From Methanosaeta sp. PtaB.Bin039 (GTDB lineage Archaea > Halobacteriota > Methanosarcinia > Methanotrichales > Methanotrichaceae), in the NCBI GenBank assembly GCA_002067795.1, contig MVQI01000082.1:1-64000 (forward strand): a DNA stretch of 64,000 nt. The letters are read 5' to 3'. A program made the position numbers and the translations under genes. The notes under the pieces were generated by a model. It was not told the origin of the DNA and did no database searches. It saw only the letters and a list, made by a program, of their open reading frames with translations. Shown here piece by piece: positions 44,494-52,502 of this stretch (its first letter is position 1; the number at the start of each line of letters is the position of its first letter).

Positions 44494-45045
44494 TCAGAGA
44501 AGTCCCATATTCTCAAGCTGCTGACGGACTATCTTGACCCCTTCCTCGCACTCTTCAGGGGACTTTCCGCCGGTTACAACCAGCTTTCCTGAGCTGAAAA
44601 TCAGGACAACCACCTTTGGCTGCTTGATGCGGTAGACCAGCCCGGGGAACTGCTCCGGCTCATACTCGATGTTCTCAAGGCCCAGTCCAAGGGCGATTGC
44701 ATTTAAGTTCAAGTCGGTCTTAAGATCGGCTGAGGCCACAATGTTCTGAACGTGGATCTCGGGCTGCAGATCGATCTTGTCAAATCCTATCGACTTGAGG
44801 GTCCTGGCCATATTGGTGATCACCGTCCGCACATCCTCCACGTTCTTGGCGCCGGTACAGACCACCTTGCCAGATGTGAATATCAGGAAAGCTGCCTTTG
44901 GAGCCTTGACCCGGTATACGAGGCCGGGAAATTTCTCCTTGTTGTACTCGGCACCCTCGAGTTCTGCCTCGATCTTTATGAGGTCGAACTCATCGGCCAG
45001 CTTCGTTGAAGCCACCACGTTCTCGATATTTATTGTGGACTCCAT
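44494..45045 (-). CDS. tbp: TATA-box-binding protein
   Basis: General transcription factor that nucleates archaeal preinitiation complexes. The 183-aa protein consists of the two direct repeats of the TBP saddle: repeat 1 ([22 protein letters not shown]...[30 protein letters not shown]) and repeat 2 ([22 protein letters not shown]...[30 protein letters not shown]). The DNA-facing Phe and Val positions are kept. There is no acidic tail, only a short NMGLL end. Start ATG 45045. The promoter has an unusual twin-TATA palindrome. Confidence 0.97.
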   Translation of the reverse strand: MESTINIENVVASTKLADEFDLIKIEAELEGAEYNKEKFPGLVYRVKAPKAAFLIFTSGKVVCTGAKNVEDVRTVITNMARTLKSIGFDKIDLQPEIHVQNIVASADLKTDLNLNAIALGLGLENIEYEPEQFPGLVYRIKQPKVVVLIFSSGKLVVTGGKSPEECEEGVKIVRQQLENMGLL

Positions 45046-45070
45046 ACTTCGGCATCTCCCATTCCCTTTT

Positions 45071-45120
45071 TAAACCAGGGGGTATATAAAGGTAGTATAT
45101 AAAGTGGAGTGCCTGGTTTA
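45071..45120 (-). promoter_or_regulatory. tbp promoter: twin TATA boxes inside an inverted repeat
   Basis: Two copies of TTTATATA on the minus strand (45083-45090 and 45096-45103, period 13 bp) are enclosed by a perfect 9-bp inverted repeat TAAACCAGG (45071-45079) / CCTGGTTTA (45112-45120). The proximal box is correctly placed for a start about 15 nt before the tbp ATG. Confidence 0.7.
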
Positions 45121-45220
45121 TGCAAAGCCTCTGCAAAAAAAAGTCCGGAAAGGCTGAGCTTCAGCAGCCGACTCGCGGCCGAGAGGTTCCAGGGGCAAAC
45201 AGCCCATTTTCCGAAAGGAA

Positions 45221-45337
45221 AGCCGCCGATGGGATTCGAACCCATGAACTGCTGATCTGCCGGGCTTCTCAAGAAAACTCGCTTTTTCCAAGAAGCCTTA
45301 CGAATCAGCCGCTCTAACCGGGCTAAGCCACGGCGGC
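45221..45337 (-). tRNA. tRNA-Thr (anticodon CGT) with a 42-nt intron
   Basis: The acceptor stem GCCGCCG/CGGCGGC, anticodon stem GCTGA/TCAGC and T arm ATGGG-TTCGAAT-CCCAT all form on the minus strand. The loop reads TTCGTA|A after removal of nt 45257-45298. The intron sits at the canonical 37/38 site. It closes with GGCTTCT/AGAAGCC and makes a bulge-helix-bulge: three-base bulges TA^A and AG^A around a short helix (TTCG against CGGC, three of four pairs). The discriminator is T, usual for archaeal tRNA-Thr. CCA is not encoded. Confidence 0.93.
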
Positions 45338-45364
45338 CCTCTTTTCTGGTGGCAAGGCTTCGAT

Positions 45365-46600
45365 TTAAGCGTTGCGATCTCCCTTCTCCCCCATCTTCCT
45401 GACCTCATCGGCCAGCCTGGGCAGAAATACGCCCACGTCGGTGACGAGCCCTATCGCCTGGGCGGTTCCCCGGTCCATTAGCTTGGTCACAGTAGAAGGA
45501 TTTATGTCGATGCATATGGTCTTGACCGACGAGGGCAGCAGGTTTCCGGTTGCTATGGAGTGCAGCATCGTGGACATCATCAGGGCCATAGTCACGCCCT
45601 TTAGTGAAGCGGCCATGGCATCTTTGGCCTTGACAGTATCGGTAATCACCTCTGGCAAGGGCCCGTCGTCCCTGATGGACCCGGCAAGGACGAAGGGCAC
45701 TTCATTTGCTATGCATTCGTACATGATCCCAGCCTTTATCTTCCCCTCTCTGATTGCATTTTGAATGGAGCCACTGGCCATGATCTCCGATATCGCATAG
45801 AGGTGGTTGCGGTGTCCTCCCAGGGTCACATTGCCCTGGCAGTCCATCCCAAGGCTGGTTCCGAATAGCTGCCTCTCGATATCGTGAGCTGCCAGAGCGT
45901 TTCCCGCTAGGAGCAGGTGGATGTATCCATCCCTGATGAGCTGGGCAAGGGCTGAGGAAGCTCCGGTATGCACCACTGCGGGGCCACATATGGCTGCAAT
46001 TCGGCCACCCTGTTGTCTGGTTCTCACGATCTCTGAGGCAAGCTGTCTCACGATCTCGACAGAAGGCCTCTCAGAGGACACCTCGTTGCTCATGAAACCG
46101 AATAGAGACCTCTCCCTGGGCCTCTCCGGAGGGACAACCTTGACCCCGGTCGTCCCAACCACTACCCGGTCCCCCCTCTTGATATGATGCAGGGGAGTGC
46201 ACCTGGCCCGTCCTTCTTTGACCACTATCAGGCAGTCCATCCTGCTGCCCTCCACCTCGATCCAGGAGCCGCCGTACCGGATGAAGGTTGGATGGTTGGT
46301 GGTCGAGTAGAAGCCTCTGGGAACCACCATATCTCCGGCGCATACATCCAGACGGGCATCCTCCATATCCACCAGACGTGCTCCAAGTGCATTCAGCTCC
46401 TCGAGGATCTGGTTGAGCTGGGGCTCGTCTTTTCCCTTTACGGTGATATGCACATGGCTGGGTTCGTTCTTGAGCTTGCCTATGCTGAATTTCCTGATCT
46501 CGAACTCTCCACCCAGGTCCATGATCTTGTCGAGGGCTCTGGTGAGGATGAGGGAGTCTATGAGATGCCCATCCATCTCCACATCCGCGATGTAGTTCAT
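45365..46600 (-). CDS. TIGR00300 (LOR/SDH-type) protein, archaeal ornithine cyclodeaminase-like
   Basis: 411 aa. The N-terminal domain (about 1-100, MNYIADVEMDGHLIDSLILTRALDKIMDLGGEF) is the LOR/SDH conserved region. Next comes a beta segment with DMVVPRGFYSTTNHPTFIR, then a nucleotide-binding part with IAAICGPAVVHTGAS, HLLLAGNALAAHDIERQLFGTSLG, GHRNHLYAISEI and a C-terminal TICIDINPSTVTKLMDRGT. A Methanococcus homologue has been reported as an alternative ornithine cyclodeaminase (ornithine to proline), which I take as the likely role. It is the last gene of the CBS/RNA-ligase run, 54 bp after the ligase. Confidence 0.82.
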   Translation of the reverse strand: MNYIADVEMDGHLIDSLILTRALDKIMDLGGEFEIRKFSIGKLKNEPSHVHITVKGKDEPQLNQILEELNALGARLVDMEDARLDVCAGDMVVPRGFYSTTNHPTFIRYGGSWIEVEGSRMDCLIVVKEGRARCTPLHHIKRGDRVVVGTTGVKVVPPERPRERSLFGFMSNEVSSERPSVEIVRQLASEIVRTRQQGGRIAAICGPAVVHTGASSALAQLIRDGYIHLLLAGNALAAHDIERQLFGTSLGMDCQGNVTLGGHRNHLYAISEIMASGSIQNAIREGKIKAGIMYECIANEVPFVLAGSIRDDGPLPEVITDTVKAKDAMAASLKGVTMALMMSTMLHSIATGNLLPSSVKTICIDINPSTVTKLMDRGTAQAIGLVTDVGVFLPRLADEVRKMGEKGDRNA

Positions 46601-46654
46601 ATCTGCTCGGTCCTATCTAGCCAAAACGGCCTTTTCCGATCAGGTCTGGCGACC

Positions 46655-47776
46655 TCACCAGAACTGCCCTTTCACGAGGGCCTCAGTCTTGTCGTTGGTC
46701 GACATCACCGGCTTGATGATGTGAATCAGATACTCGTCTCCGTCAGGCTCAGGGATGTCGAATATGGCCCTGGTGCCGCTGCGGCGGAGATGCTGCTCGA
46801 AGTCCCGGGCGGTCTGGATGGACCTGACCCTTATCTGGACCTGCTGCACTATCTGCTCCCCGGCCATCTTATTCCTTATGGTCTCAGAGAGGGGCCCAAT
46901 TATGCTCTCTCCCAGTCTTAAAGCCCTCGCTTTGAACTCCTCTGGCCCCTCTCCCCATTCCACAGACTGAAATCCCTCCCGCACGGCTCGGGATACGAAG
47001 AAGTCCAGAGCATTGTCATTATAATAGCGGAATGCGAACTGCAGATCGCTGCAGTTGCTCTCCGATGTGGTGTACTTGACTGGCCCCACCCGGTTTTCGC
47101 TATCCTTGATGATCACCCCTTCCCTTCCGGCCCTTCCCAGGCGGCGGACTATCTCCACTATCTGGGGATACGCCCTGTCTGCCTGAAACTCTCCCAGCAA
47201 GGGCGCAGTCCTTATTCCGTATTCCTTGGCAAGCTCGTGAGTCCTGGCAACGCCCATCAATCGCTTGCTGTTCTTGTGAGAGAGGTCGAACAGGAAGAAC
47301 TCTATGCTCTTTACCTGGTAGATCCTCTTTGGGACGTAGGGATTATCCGGACCAACCATCTCACCGCATAGCACGAGGTCGGGATTGTCCTCGAAGATGC
47401 GGGGGTGTAGATTCTTTCTGGCCACTTCGGTTGAGAATGGGCAGATGAAGCCACCTCTTGTCAGGGCAAGCAGGTCTCCGTGATAGCTCACTATCCGGAC
47501 GTTGTAGCCGTTCATCTTCTCCTCTACAGCCACATTCCCGGAAAAATGGGTGTTTAGGGCCGGCCCAAGCATCATGGCCCTTCTGATCTTGGGGTAGCCG
47601 TGGACGATCTCCCCATTCTCAAAAATGACCGTTCCGGCCTCAACACCAGAGGCCGGCTTATCGAATCGCCAGAGGCGGGGTTCTGGCCAGCTGGACCGTT
47701 TTATCACCGTCTTATGAAGCGCCTCAAGACGCTCCCTGGATAGCCCGAGCTTCCCTGCCACGCGCTCGGGATTCAT
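46655..47776 (-). CDS. ATP-dependent RNA ligase, Rnl3 (archaeal) type
   Basis: Seals RNA 5'-phosphate and 3'-OH ends through an enzyme-AMP intermediate. The 373-aa protein has a helical N-terminal part. Nucleotidyltransferase motif I is EKMNGYNVR with lysine 87, followed by TRGGFICPFS (motif Ia), VLCGEMVGPDNPY (motif III), EFFLFDL, REGVIIKD (motif IV) and VGPVKYTT (motif V). A C-terminal dimerisation domain follows (about 240-373). All adenylylation motifs are present. ATG 47776 overlaps the stop of the upstream CBS gene, so translation is coupled. Confidence 0.9.
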   Translation of the reverse strand: MNPERVAGKLGLSRERLEALHKTVIKRSSWPEPRLWRFDKPASGVEAGTVIFENGEIVHGYPKIRRAMMLGPALNTHFSGNVAVEEKMNGYNVRIVSYHGDLLALTRGGFICPFSTEVARKNLHPRIFEDNPDLVLCGEMVGPDNPYVPKRIYQVKSIEFFLFDLSHKNSKRLMGVARTHELAKEYGIRTAPLLGEFQADRAYPQIVEIVRRLGRAGREGVIIKDSENRVGPVKYTTSESNCSDLQFAFRYYNDNALDFFVSRAVREGFQSVEWGEGPEEFKARALRLGESIIGPLSETIRNKMAGEQIVQQVQIRVRSIQTARDFEQHLRRSGTRAIFDIPEPDGDEYLIHIIKPVMSTNDKTEALVKGQFW

Positions 47777-48549
47777 CAGTCTCTCACCAGATAGTCTATC
47801 AGGCTCCTCCTGGTTATCATGCCCACCAGATCGCCTTCCTGGTTCAGTACGGGCAGGCCTCCACGATCCTCTGAGAGTATTATCTCCCTTGCCTTGTCCA
47901 GAGGTGTGTCGGGCCTTACGTACTGGACATCCTGTGTCATCACGTCTGCGACTAGCAGATTCTTGATCCGGGCGTCTTGCTGGCGGGAAGATACCAGGTC
48001 GCGGAAGGCCTTCAGCGCTTTGGCCACGTCGTGCTCGGTGACTATCCCGGAAAGCTTGCCGTCATCGATTACCGGAAGGCGGCCTACATCCCTGTCCAGC
48101 ATCATGCGCCTTGCATGTATCAGCCGGTCCTTGGACCCCACGGAGAGGGGCACCCTCATGGCGTCTCTGGCAGTTCCGGACATCTTCATTGCTGCCAGGA
48201 TCTCCCTGGGCCTGACCCACCCGAGGATCTTGTCGTCCTTTACGACGACAAGGACCGATGTCTTCTGTAGCAGGCGAGCGCCATCCTCTACATCCATGTC
48301 CGGAAGGACCTGTATAAACGCGTCCAATGTCGCGGATGCCACGTGGAGAGAGGAAGCGGGCAGCCCCAGGCTTCGCCTGGTCCCAAGCACCCTCATGATC
48401 TGGCGCATGGTGACAATTCCGCCCAGCCGGCCATTGTTTGTCACCAGCAGCCGCCTAAGCCCATGCTTCTCCATCAGATCCAGAGCTGTGGTAAGCCTCT
48501 CAGACTTGTCCACAGTCACCGGCTTGGTCATTATATCCTTGACTTGCAC
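47776..48549 (-). CDS. Four-CBS-domain protein (cluster gene 5)
   Basis: 257 aa made of four CBS modules in two Bateman pairs and nothing else. Modules begin near KDIMTKPVTVDKSE, HVASATLDAFIQVLPD, MRVPLSVGSKDRLIHAR and VADVMTQDVQYVRPD, and the usual GxVTxxD/GIVTEHDV ends are visible. CBS pairs bind adenosine nucleotides or SAM and regulate partners. The start is GTG 48549, 3 bp after the upstream stop, with GGAGGTGGTGA overlapping that stop. Its own stop overlaps the RNA ligase start, which ties it directly to that enzyme. Confidence 0.88.
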   Translation of the reverse strand: MQVKDIMTKPVTVDKSERLTTALDLMEKHGLRRLLVTNNGRLGGIVTMRQIMRVLGTRRSLGLPASSLHVASATLDAFIQVLPDMDVEDGARLLQKTSVLVVVKDDKILGWVRPREILAAMKMSGTARDAMRVPLSVGSKDRLIHARRMMLDRDVGRLPVIDDGKLSGIVTEHDVAKALKAFRDLVSSRQQDARIKNLLVADVMTQDVQYVRPDTPLDKAREIILSEDRGGLPVLNQEGDLVGMITRRSLIDYLVRD

Positions 48550-48552
48550 CGC

Positions 48553-49401
48553 TCACCACCTCCCGATCTCAGCCACGATCTCCCTGGTGGAGAAGAATCC
48601 GACCATGGACTCCTCCTCGATAACCGGCAGACCGCATATGCTCTTCTCCATCAGCAGTTTGGCGCTTTCCACCGCCTTATCCGCGGTCTTTGCTCCCATC
48701 ACCGGTGAGGACATTATATCCTCAGCCACTAGGGGGACCTCTTTTATATACCGGTACTGCTTTCGGCCAGCTGCGCTCTCTTTTCTCACCATCTTGATGG
48801 TCTTGGACTTGGCCTGATCTCCTGAATCGAACATGCCGGCGAATGTCAGGTTGGACCTGGTTATCACTCCAACCGGCCGCATGTTGTCCTCATAGACCAT
48901 GACACGGCTGACGCCGTGAAGGTTCATCTGCTCGATGACATGGGCTATGGTATGGTGGCGGTGCACGCTTACCATGCCCTCTGCCATGAGATCCCCTACC
49001 TTGGTGCTCAGGTTCTGCTCTGAGAAATAGCGCAGCATGTCCCTGGAGGTTATGATCCCCACCAGCTCCCCGCTTCTCTCCACCGGCAGCCCGTCGATCT
49101 CGTTTTCGATCATGAGCTCAGCAGCCTGCATCATGGTGGCCTCGGGGAAGATGGTGATGGGATTTTCGGTCATCACCAGTTGAATGGGAACCCGGTCGAT
49201 AGGCCGCCGACGCCACTGAGGTGCAGCCTGTCCCAGGCGGTTTGATATATCGTACTTGGTGACTATGCCAACCAGTTTGCCATTGTCCAGTACTGGAAGT
49301 CGGCTGATATCGTGCTTGAACATCAGGTTCCTGGCCCTCTGAATGGGCTCGTTTCTCTCCACCACCCTTACGGGCGATGCCATGTAATCCTTGACCTTCA
49401 T
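48553..49401 (-). CDS. Four-CBS-domain protein (cluster gene 4)
   Basis: 282 aa, four CBS modules (KVKDYMASPVRV, LVMTENPITIFPEA, VGDLMAEGMVSVHR, AEDIMSSPVMGAK), with a basic hinge of about 35 residues (DSGDQAKSKTIKMVRKESAAGRKQYRYIKEV) between modules 3 and 4. No catalytic domain, membrane span or DNA-binding domain is present. The start ATG 49401 overlaps the upstream stop by 4 bp. Ligand unknown; the Thr/Ser-x-x-Asp ends typical of ribose contacts are kept in most modules. Confidence 0.88.
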   Translation of the reverse strand: MKVKDYMASPVRVVERNEPIQRARNLMFKHDISRLPVLDNGKLVGIVTKYDISNRLGQAAPQWRRRPIDRVPIQLVMTENPITIFPEATMMQAAELMIENEIDGLPVERSGELVGIITSRDMLRYFSEQNLSTKVGDLMAEGMVSVHRHHTIAHVIEQMNLHGVSRVMVYEDNMRPVGVITRSNLTFAGMFDSGDQAKSKTIKMVRKESAAGRKQYRYIKEVPLVAEDIMSSPVMGAKTADKAVESAKLLMEKSICGLPVIEEESMVGFFSTREIVAEIGRW

Positions 49402-50351
49402 CCTGTGATCCCTCTCTCTTCTGCCAATGCCCGGAGGAAGTCCCGCTCGGTGATTATGCCTGCCATGGACCCCCCTTCCATAACCGGCAGGGATCCTATG
49501 TCCTTCTCCACCATCTGCTGGGCGGCCTCTCCCAATTCCATACGGGGCTCTGTGGTTATCAGCGCTTTGCGCACCAGTGTCTTGATGGGTTGCTCCATCA
49601 CGTCCCTTACGTCACCGGTTATTATCTTCTTGAAGGCCTCCCCCGATCCCATATATTTCATTATGTCAGAGGCAGTTATTATGCCGATCAATATCCCATC
49701 CTGGATGATCGGCAGACGCCGAAATCCCTTCTGCACGATCATCTTGGTAGTCTTCTCTATCGACATCTGGGCCGGCGTGCTTACCACCTGCCGGCTCATG
49801 TAGTCCTGTACCGTCATCCCGGTTCTTCTTCCGGCGGTCATTGCTACGAAGTCCTCCTCAGTGATTATGGCTTTGATGCGCCCCTTCTCATCCACAATCG
49901 GCAGACCGCCCACGTTCTTCTCGTACATCAGGCGGACGGCATCCTCGAGGGAGGAGGAGTCCTCTATGGAGATCACCTTTGGATTCATTATCTCCCGGAT
50001 GTCGGCATTTATGGCTGCCAGGATGTTGCCCTCGAACTTCTTTCTTACCAGGTTGTGCCGAATTCCGCCACCCAGAAAGTCCACGATGTCGACACAGGTT
50101 ACAAATCCGATCAGCCGGTTGCTTCCTGCATCTGCAATGGGCAATCTCCTGAATCCATAACCGGTCATGGTCTTGATGGCCCCGATTATGGTGGTGGTGG
50201 GAGGTACCGTCACCACCTCCGGGGTGGCCACGCTGAGCACCTCCCCCACCTTCTTGGCTACCCGAGAATTGAACTCCAGGGGCCCCCTATCCATGCCGCC
50301 CGGATTGACCGGTATCTTCGTGCTCTTCTGTTCAGCTCCAACTTTTCTCAT
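49398..50351 (-). CDS. Four-CBS-domain protein (cluster gene 3)
   Basis: 317 aa with a polar N-terminal segment of about 40 residues ahead of four CBS modules (VLSVATPEVVTVPPTT, IREIMNPKVISIEDS, VQDYMSRQVVSTPAQ, VRDVMEQPIKTLVRK). Module ends such as GIITERDF and AIITEEDF are clear. I chose ATG 50351, 1 bp after the upstream stop, because GGAG is 9 nt away; ATG 50366 lies inside the previous gene. Confidence 0.87.
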   Translation of the reverse strand: MRKVGAEQKSTKIPVNPGGMDRGPLEFNSRVAKKVGEVLSVATPEVVTVPPTTTIIGAIKTMTGYGFRRLPIADAGSNRLIGFVTCVDIVDFLGGGIRHNLVRKKFEGNILAAINADIREIMNPKVISIEDSSSLEDAVRLMYEKNVGGLPIVDEKGRIKAIITEEDFVAMTAGRRTGMTVQDYMSRQVVSTPAQMSIEKTTKMIVQKGFRRLPIIQDGILIGIITASDIMKYMGSGEAFKKIITGDVRDVMEQPIKTLVRKALITTEPRMELGEAAQQMVEKDIGSLPVMEGGSMAGIITERDFLRALAEERGITG

Positions 50352-50352
50352 T

Positions 50353-51138
50353 TCATGCCTCTCCAAGGACCGCCTTGATCAGATCGTATCTGTCCACTAT
50401 CCCAACAAGCTTCTCGCCTTCAACCACGGATATCCTCCCCACGTCACGCCTCATCATGATCTCGACCGCCTCTTTGATGGTTGTATCAGGGCTTATGCTG
50501 AATAGAGGTGTGCTCATAAGCTTCTCAACCTTGAGCCTGGCAGTATCCCTGGACTTTGCCTGGTCTTCCTTGCCCAGGCGCGCCCAGCCCCTCTTCAGGA
50601 TATCGAATCTGGTTATCATGCCTACCGGCCGGCCGCCTTCCAGCACCGGCAAGCCGGTAAAATCCTCTTCCAGCATTCGATCCCAGATCTTGGTTATCGG
50701 ATCATCAGGAGCTGCAGTGGCGACCTGCCTGGACATTATCTCATCTATTGGCCTTTGAGGCAGTCCTTCTGGATCGAGGGATCGGAACACATCGACAAGG
50801 CTTATGACGCCTCTTAGGGCAGCACTTCCCTCCTGCACAACCGGCAGAAGGGTGATCTTCTCCCTCAGCATCAACCGGGCCGCCTGCATGGCATCCATAT
50901 CCTCGGTCACCAGTGGAACTGGCACCACAAAGCCGGCTACCGTCACATTTGATCGGGTGGAGGTGATCCGCAGCATATCCTGGTTGGTGACTATGCCCTT
51001 GATCCGTCCATCTGAATCGAGAACGGGCAGACCTCTCAAATGGTTATCCCGGACCACCTGACGGGCTTTGGTTACAAAGGCCTTTTCTTCCACGTATAGA
51101 GGGTCCGTGGACATAATATCTGCTACCTTTATTGCCAT
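50353..51138 (-). CDS. Four-CBS-domain protein (cluster gene 2)
   Basis: 261 aa, four CBS modules (VADIMSTDPLYVEE, GFVVPVPLVTEDMDA, IDEIMSRQVATAAPDD, VEKLMSTPLFSISPD). A TATA-like AT-rich stretch (51160-51180) and GGGGAGGT just before ATG 51138 suggest an internal promoter, so genes 2-5 may also be expressed without gene 1. The hinge GWARLGKEDQAKSRDTARLK resembles that of gene 4, which suggests the four-module proteins arose by duplication. Confidence 0.88.
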   Translation of the reverse strand: MAIKVADIMSTDPLYVEEKAFVTKARQVVRDNHLRGLPVLDSDGRIKGIVTNQDMLRITSTRSNVTVAGFVVPVPLVTEDMDAMQAARLMLREKITLLPVVQEGSAALRGVISLVDVFRSLDPEGLPQRPIDEIMSRQVATAAPDDPITKIWDRMLEEDFTGLPVLEGGRPVGMITRFDILKRGWARLGKEDQAKSRDTARLKVEKLMSTPLFSISPDTTIKEAVEIMMRRDVGRISVVEGEKLVGIVDRYDLIKAVLGEA

Positions 51139-51201
51139 CTCTGACCTCCCCTAGGATTTATAATATTGATATATTAAATTATCCGGGGTGGGGCTGAGGG
51201 C

Positions 51202-51762
51202 TCACTGGCCAATATCCCGGCAGCTCCAGCAAAGCAGGTCTCCGTCCACTGAGACCAGGTTATCGGAGATCTGCCCGCAGCGCTCGCAGATACCCCTAAC
51301 CATCTCCCGGGGTTCTTGGAAATGCACATTTTCTCTATGCATCTCGATCAGGTCGTGCAGAACCTCACCAAGCCCAATTGTCGATGACCCGGATACCAGG
51401 TCTGTATCGGTGAGAATCCCAAGCAGCTTTCCGTCATCGGAGATGACTGGAAGCCTCTTGACCCCGGATTTGAGCATCAGAACGGCGGCATCCCGGAGGC
51501 TGGCATCAGGACCGATCTTTATAAGGGGGGCATTCATTACCTCTCCCACCTGTACCCTGGTGGGGTCTCTGGCTTTGGCCAGAACCTTCTTGACGAGGTC
51601 GCGCTCGGTCAGTATGCCTATGGGCTTCTTCTCTCGCACCACGATCAGGCTGCCGACGTTGACTGAGATCATCTTGTTGGCTGCCGCGAACACGTCCAAA
51701 TCGACTTCAGCGGTCAGCACCGGTCTGCTCATGACCTCCCGAACTCGGATCTCGGTCTCCAT
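51202..51762 (-). CDS. CBS pair fused to a C-terminal zinc ribbon (cluster gene 1)
   Basis: 186 aa: two CBS modules (VREVMSRPVLTAEVD and VGEVMNAPLIKIGPD, ending GILTERDL and GILTDTDL), a helix (VLHDLIEMHRENVHF) and a zinc ribbon with CERC and CWSC. Zinc-ribbon CBS proteins are common in methanogens and could contact nucleic acid or a protein partner. ATG 51762 is preferred over TTG 51768, with AGGAGAT 9 nt upstream. TTTTATAGG near 51830 is the likely promoter of the whole run. Confidence 0.86.
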   Translation of the reverse strand: METEIRVREVMSRPVLTAEVDLDVFAAANKMISVNVGSLIVVREKKPIGILTERDLVKKVLAKARDPTRVQVGEVMNAPLIKIGPDASLRDAAVLMLKSGVKRLPVISDDGKLLGILTDTDLVSGSSTIGLGEVLHDLIEMHRENVHFQEPREMVRGICERCGQISDNLVSVDGDLLCWSCRDIGQ

Positions 51763-51825
51763 CGCCAATATCTCCTTTTAAGCCCTCTCTTCCGAATTGC
51801 CTTTAATTTCCTTGCGGTCTTATCC

Positions 51826-51837
51826 TATAAAAGAGTC
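51826..51837 (-). promoter_or_regulatory. Probable promoter of the CBS/RNA-ligase operon
   Basis: CTTTTATAGG on the minus strand lies about 65-70 bp before ATG 51762. It predicts a 5' leader of about 40 nt that contains the ribosome site. Confidence 0.45.
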
Positions 51838-51889
51838 TCCGTAGGAGGATTCTACCTCCAGCTGCCAGAGAAGTCCAAGGCCGGGTCGG

Positions 51890-52375
51890 TCAATTCATTC
51901 TGACGTGGGTCAGGATATGATCCAGTTCTGCCAGGATCAGGGCAGTCCCCAACCTGGCGGCTCCGGTTGAGCCAGGCAGGCAGAAGACCGGCGTCTTTCG
52001 GATCAGTCCAGCCGAGGCACGGGTCAGCATGGCCCGGGTTCCGACCTCCCTTTGGCTTTCCATGCGGAACACCTCCCCAAAGCCAGGAATTGCCTTCTCG
52101 TATAGCGGTTCCACTGCCTCTATTGTCAGGTCAAGTGGGGCAAGCCCGGTGCCACCGCAGAGTATCACAGCGTCGCCGCCGATCTCTACCAGCTCGAGCA
52201 CGGCCGATCGCAGCTCCATGCCGTCGGGCAATAATCGATACGTCCAGGATATATTGGCTTTCTCGATCATCTTCAGTATGATCTGGCCAGATCCGTCTTC
52301 TGCCAGGTCCGGATGGATAGCAGGGCCGTACTTCTGGTAACGGGAGGTGCTTACCGTGATGATGTGAACGATCAT
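51890..52375 (-). CDS. moaB: Molybdenum cofactor biosynthesis protein MoaB/Mog type
   Basis: Adenylates molybdopterin before metal insertion; the product serves the molybdopterin enzyme formylmethanofuran dehydrogenase encoded at 59-63 kb. The 161-aa protein from ATG 52375 (MIVHIITVSTSRYQK) has the family core: DAVILCGGTGLAPLDLTIEAV (the GGTG loop), IPGFGEVFRMESQREVGTRAMLTRASAG and VFCLPGSTGAARLG. The frame is open 54 codons further but that part is not conserved. It is divergent from the DUF1786 gene. Confidence 0.92.
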   Translation of the reverse strand: MIVHIITVSTSRYQKYGPAIHPDLAEDGSGQIILKMIEKANISWTYRLLPDGMELRSAVLELVEIGGDAVILCGGTGLAPLDLTIEAVEPLYEKAIPGFGEVFRMESQREVGTRAMLTRASAGLIRKTPVFCLPGSTGAARLGTALILAELDHILTHVRMN

Positions 52376-52502
52376 GTGTGCTTGATTTCCCGCAGCTCTT
52401 TTGGGATTAAAGTCTTTCTCTGCAAGCCTGCAGTTCGATCGTCCGAAAACCTGGTCCTGGTGCAAGCCAAGGCTTAAGGCCGGGGCTGCCAACTTCTGGG
52501 AT

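Noticed and set aside
45120-45317. 65-codon plus-strand frame between tbp and the CBS region
   Set aside because: Runs antisense through the tRNA-Thr gene.
47819-48817. 332-codon Ser/Arg-rich plus-strand frame
   Set aside because: Antisense shadow spanning two CBS genes whose domain motifs are certain.
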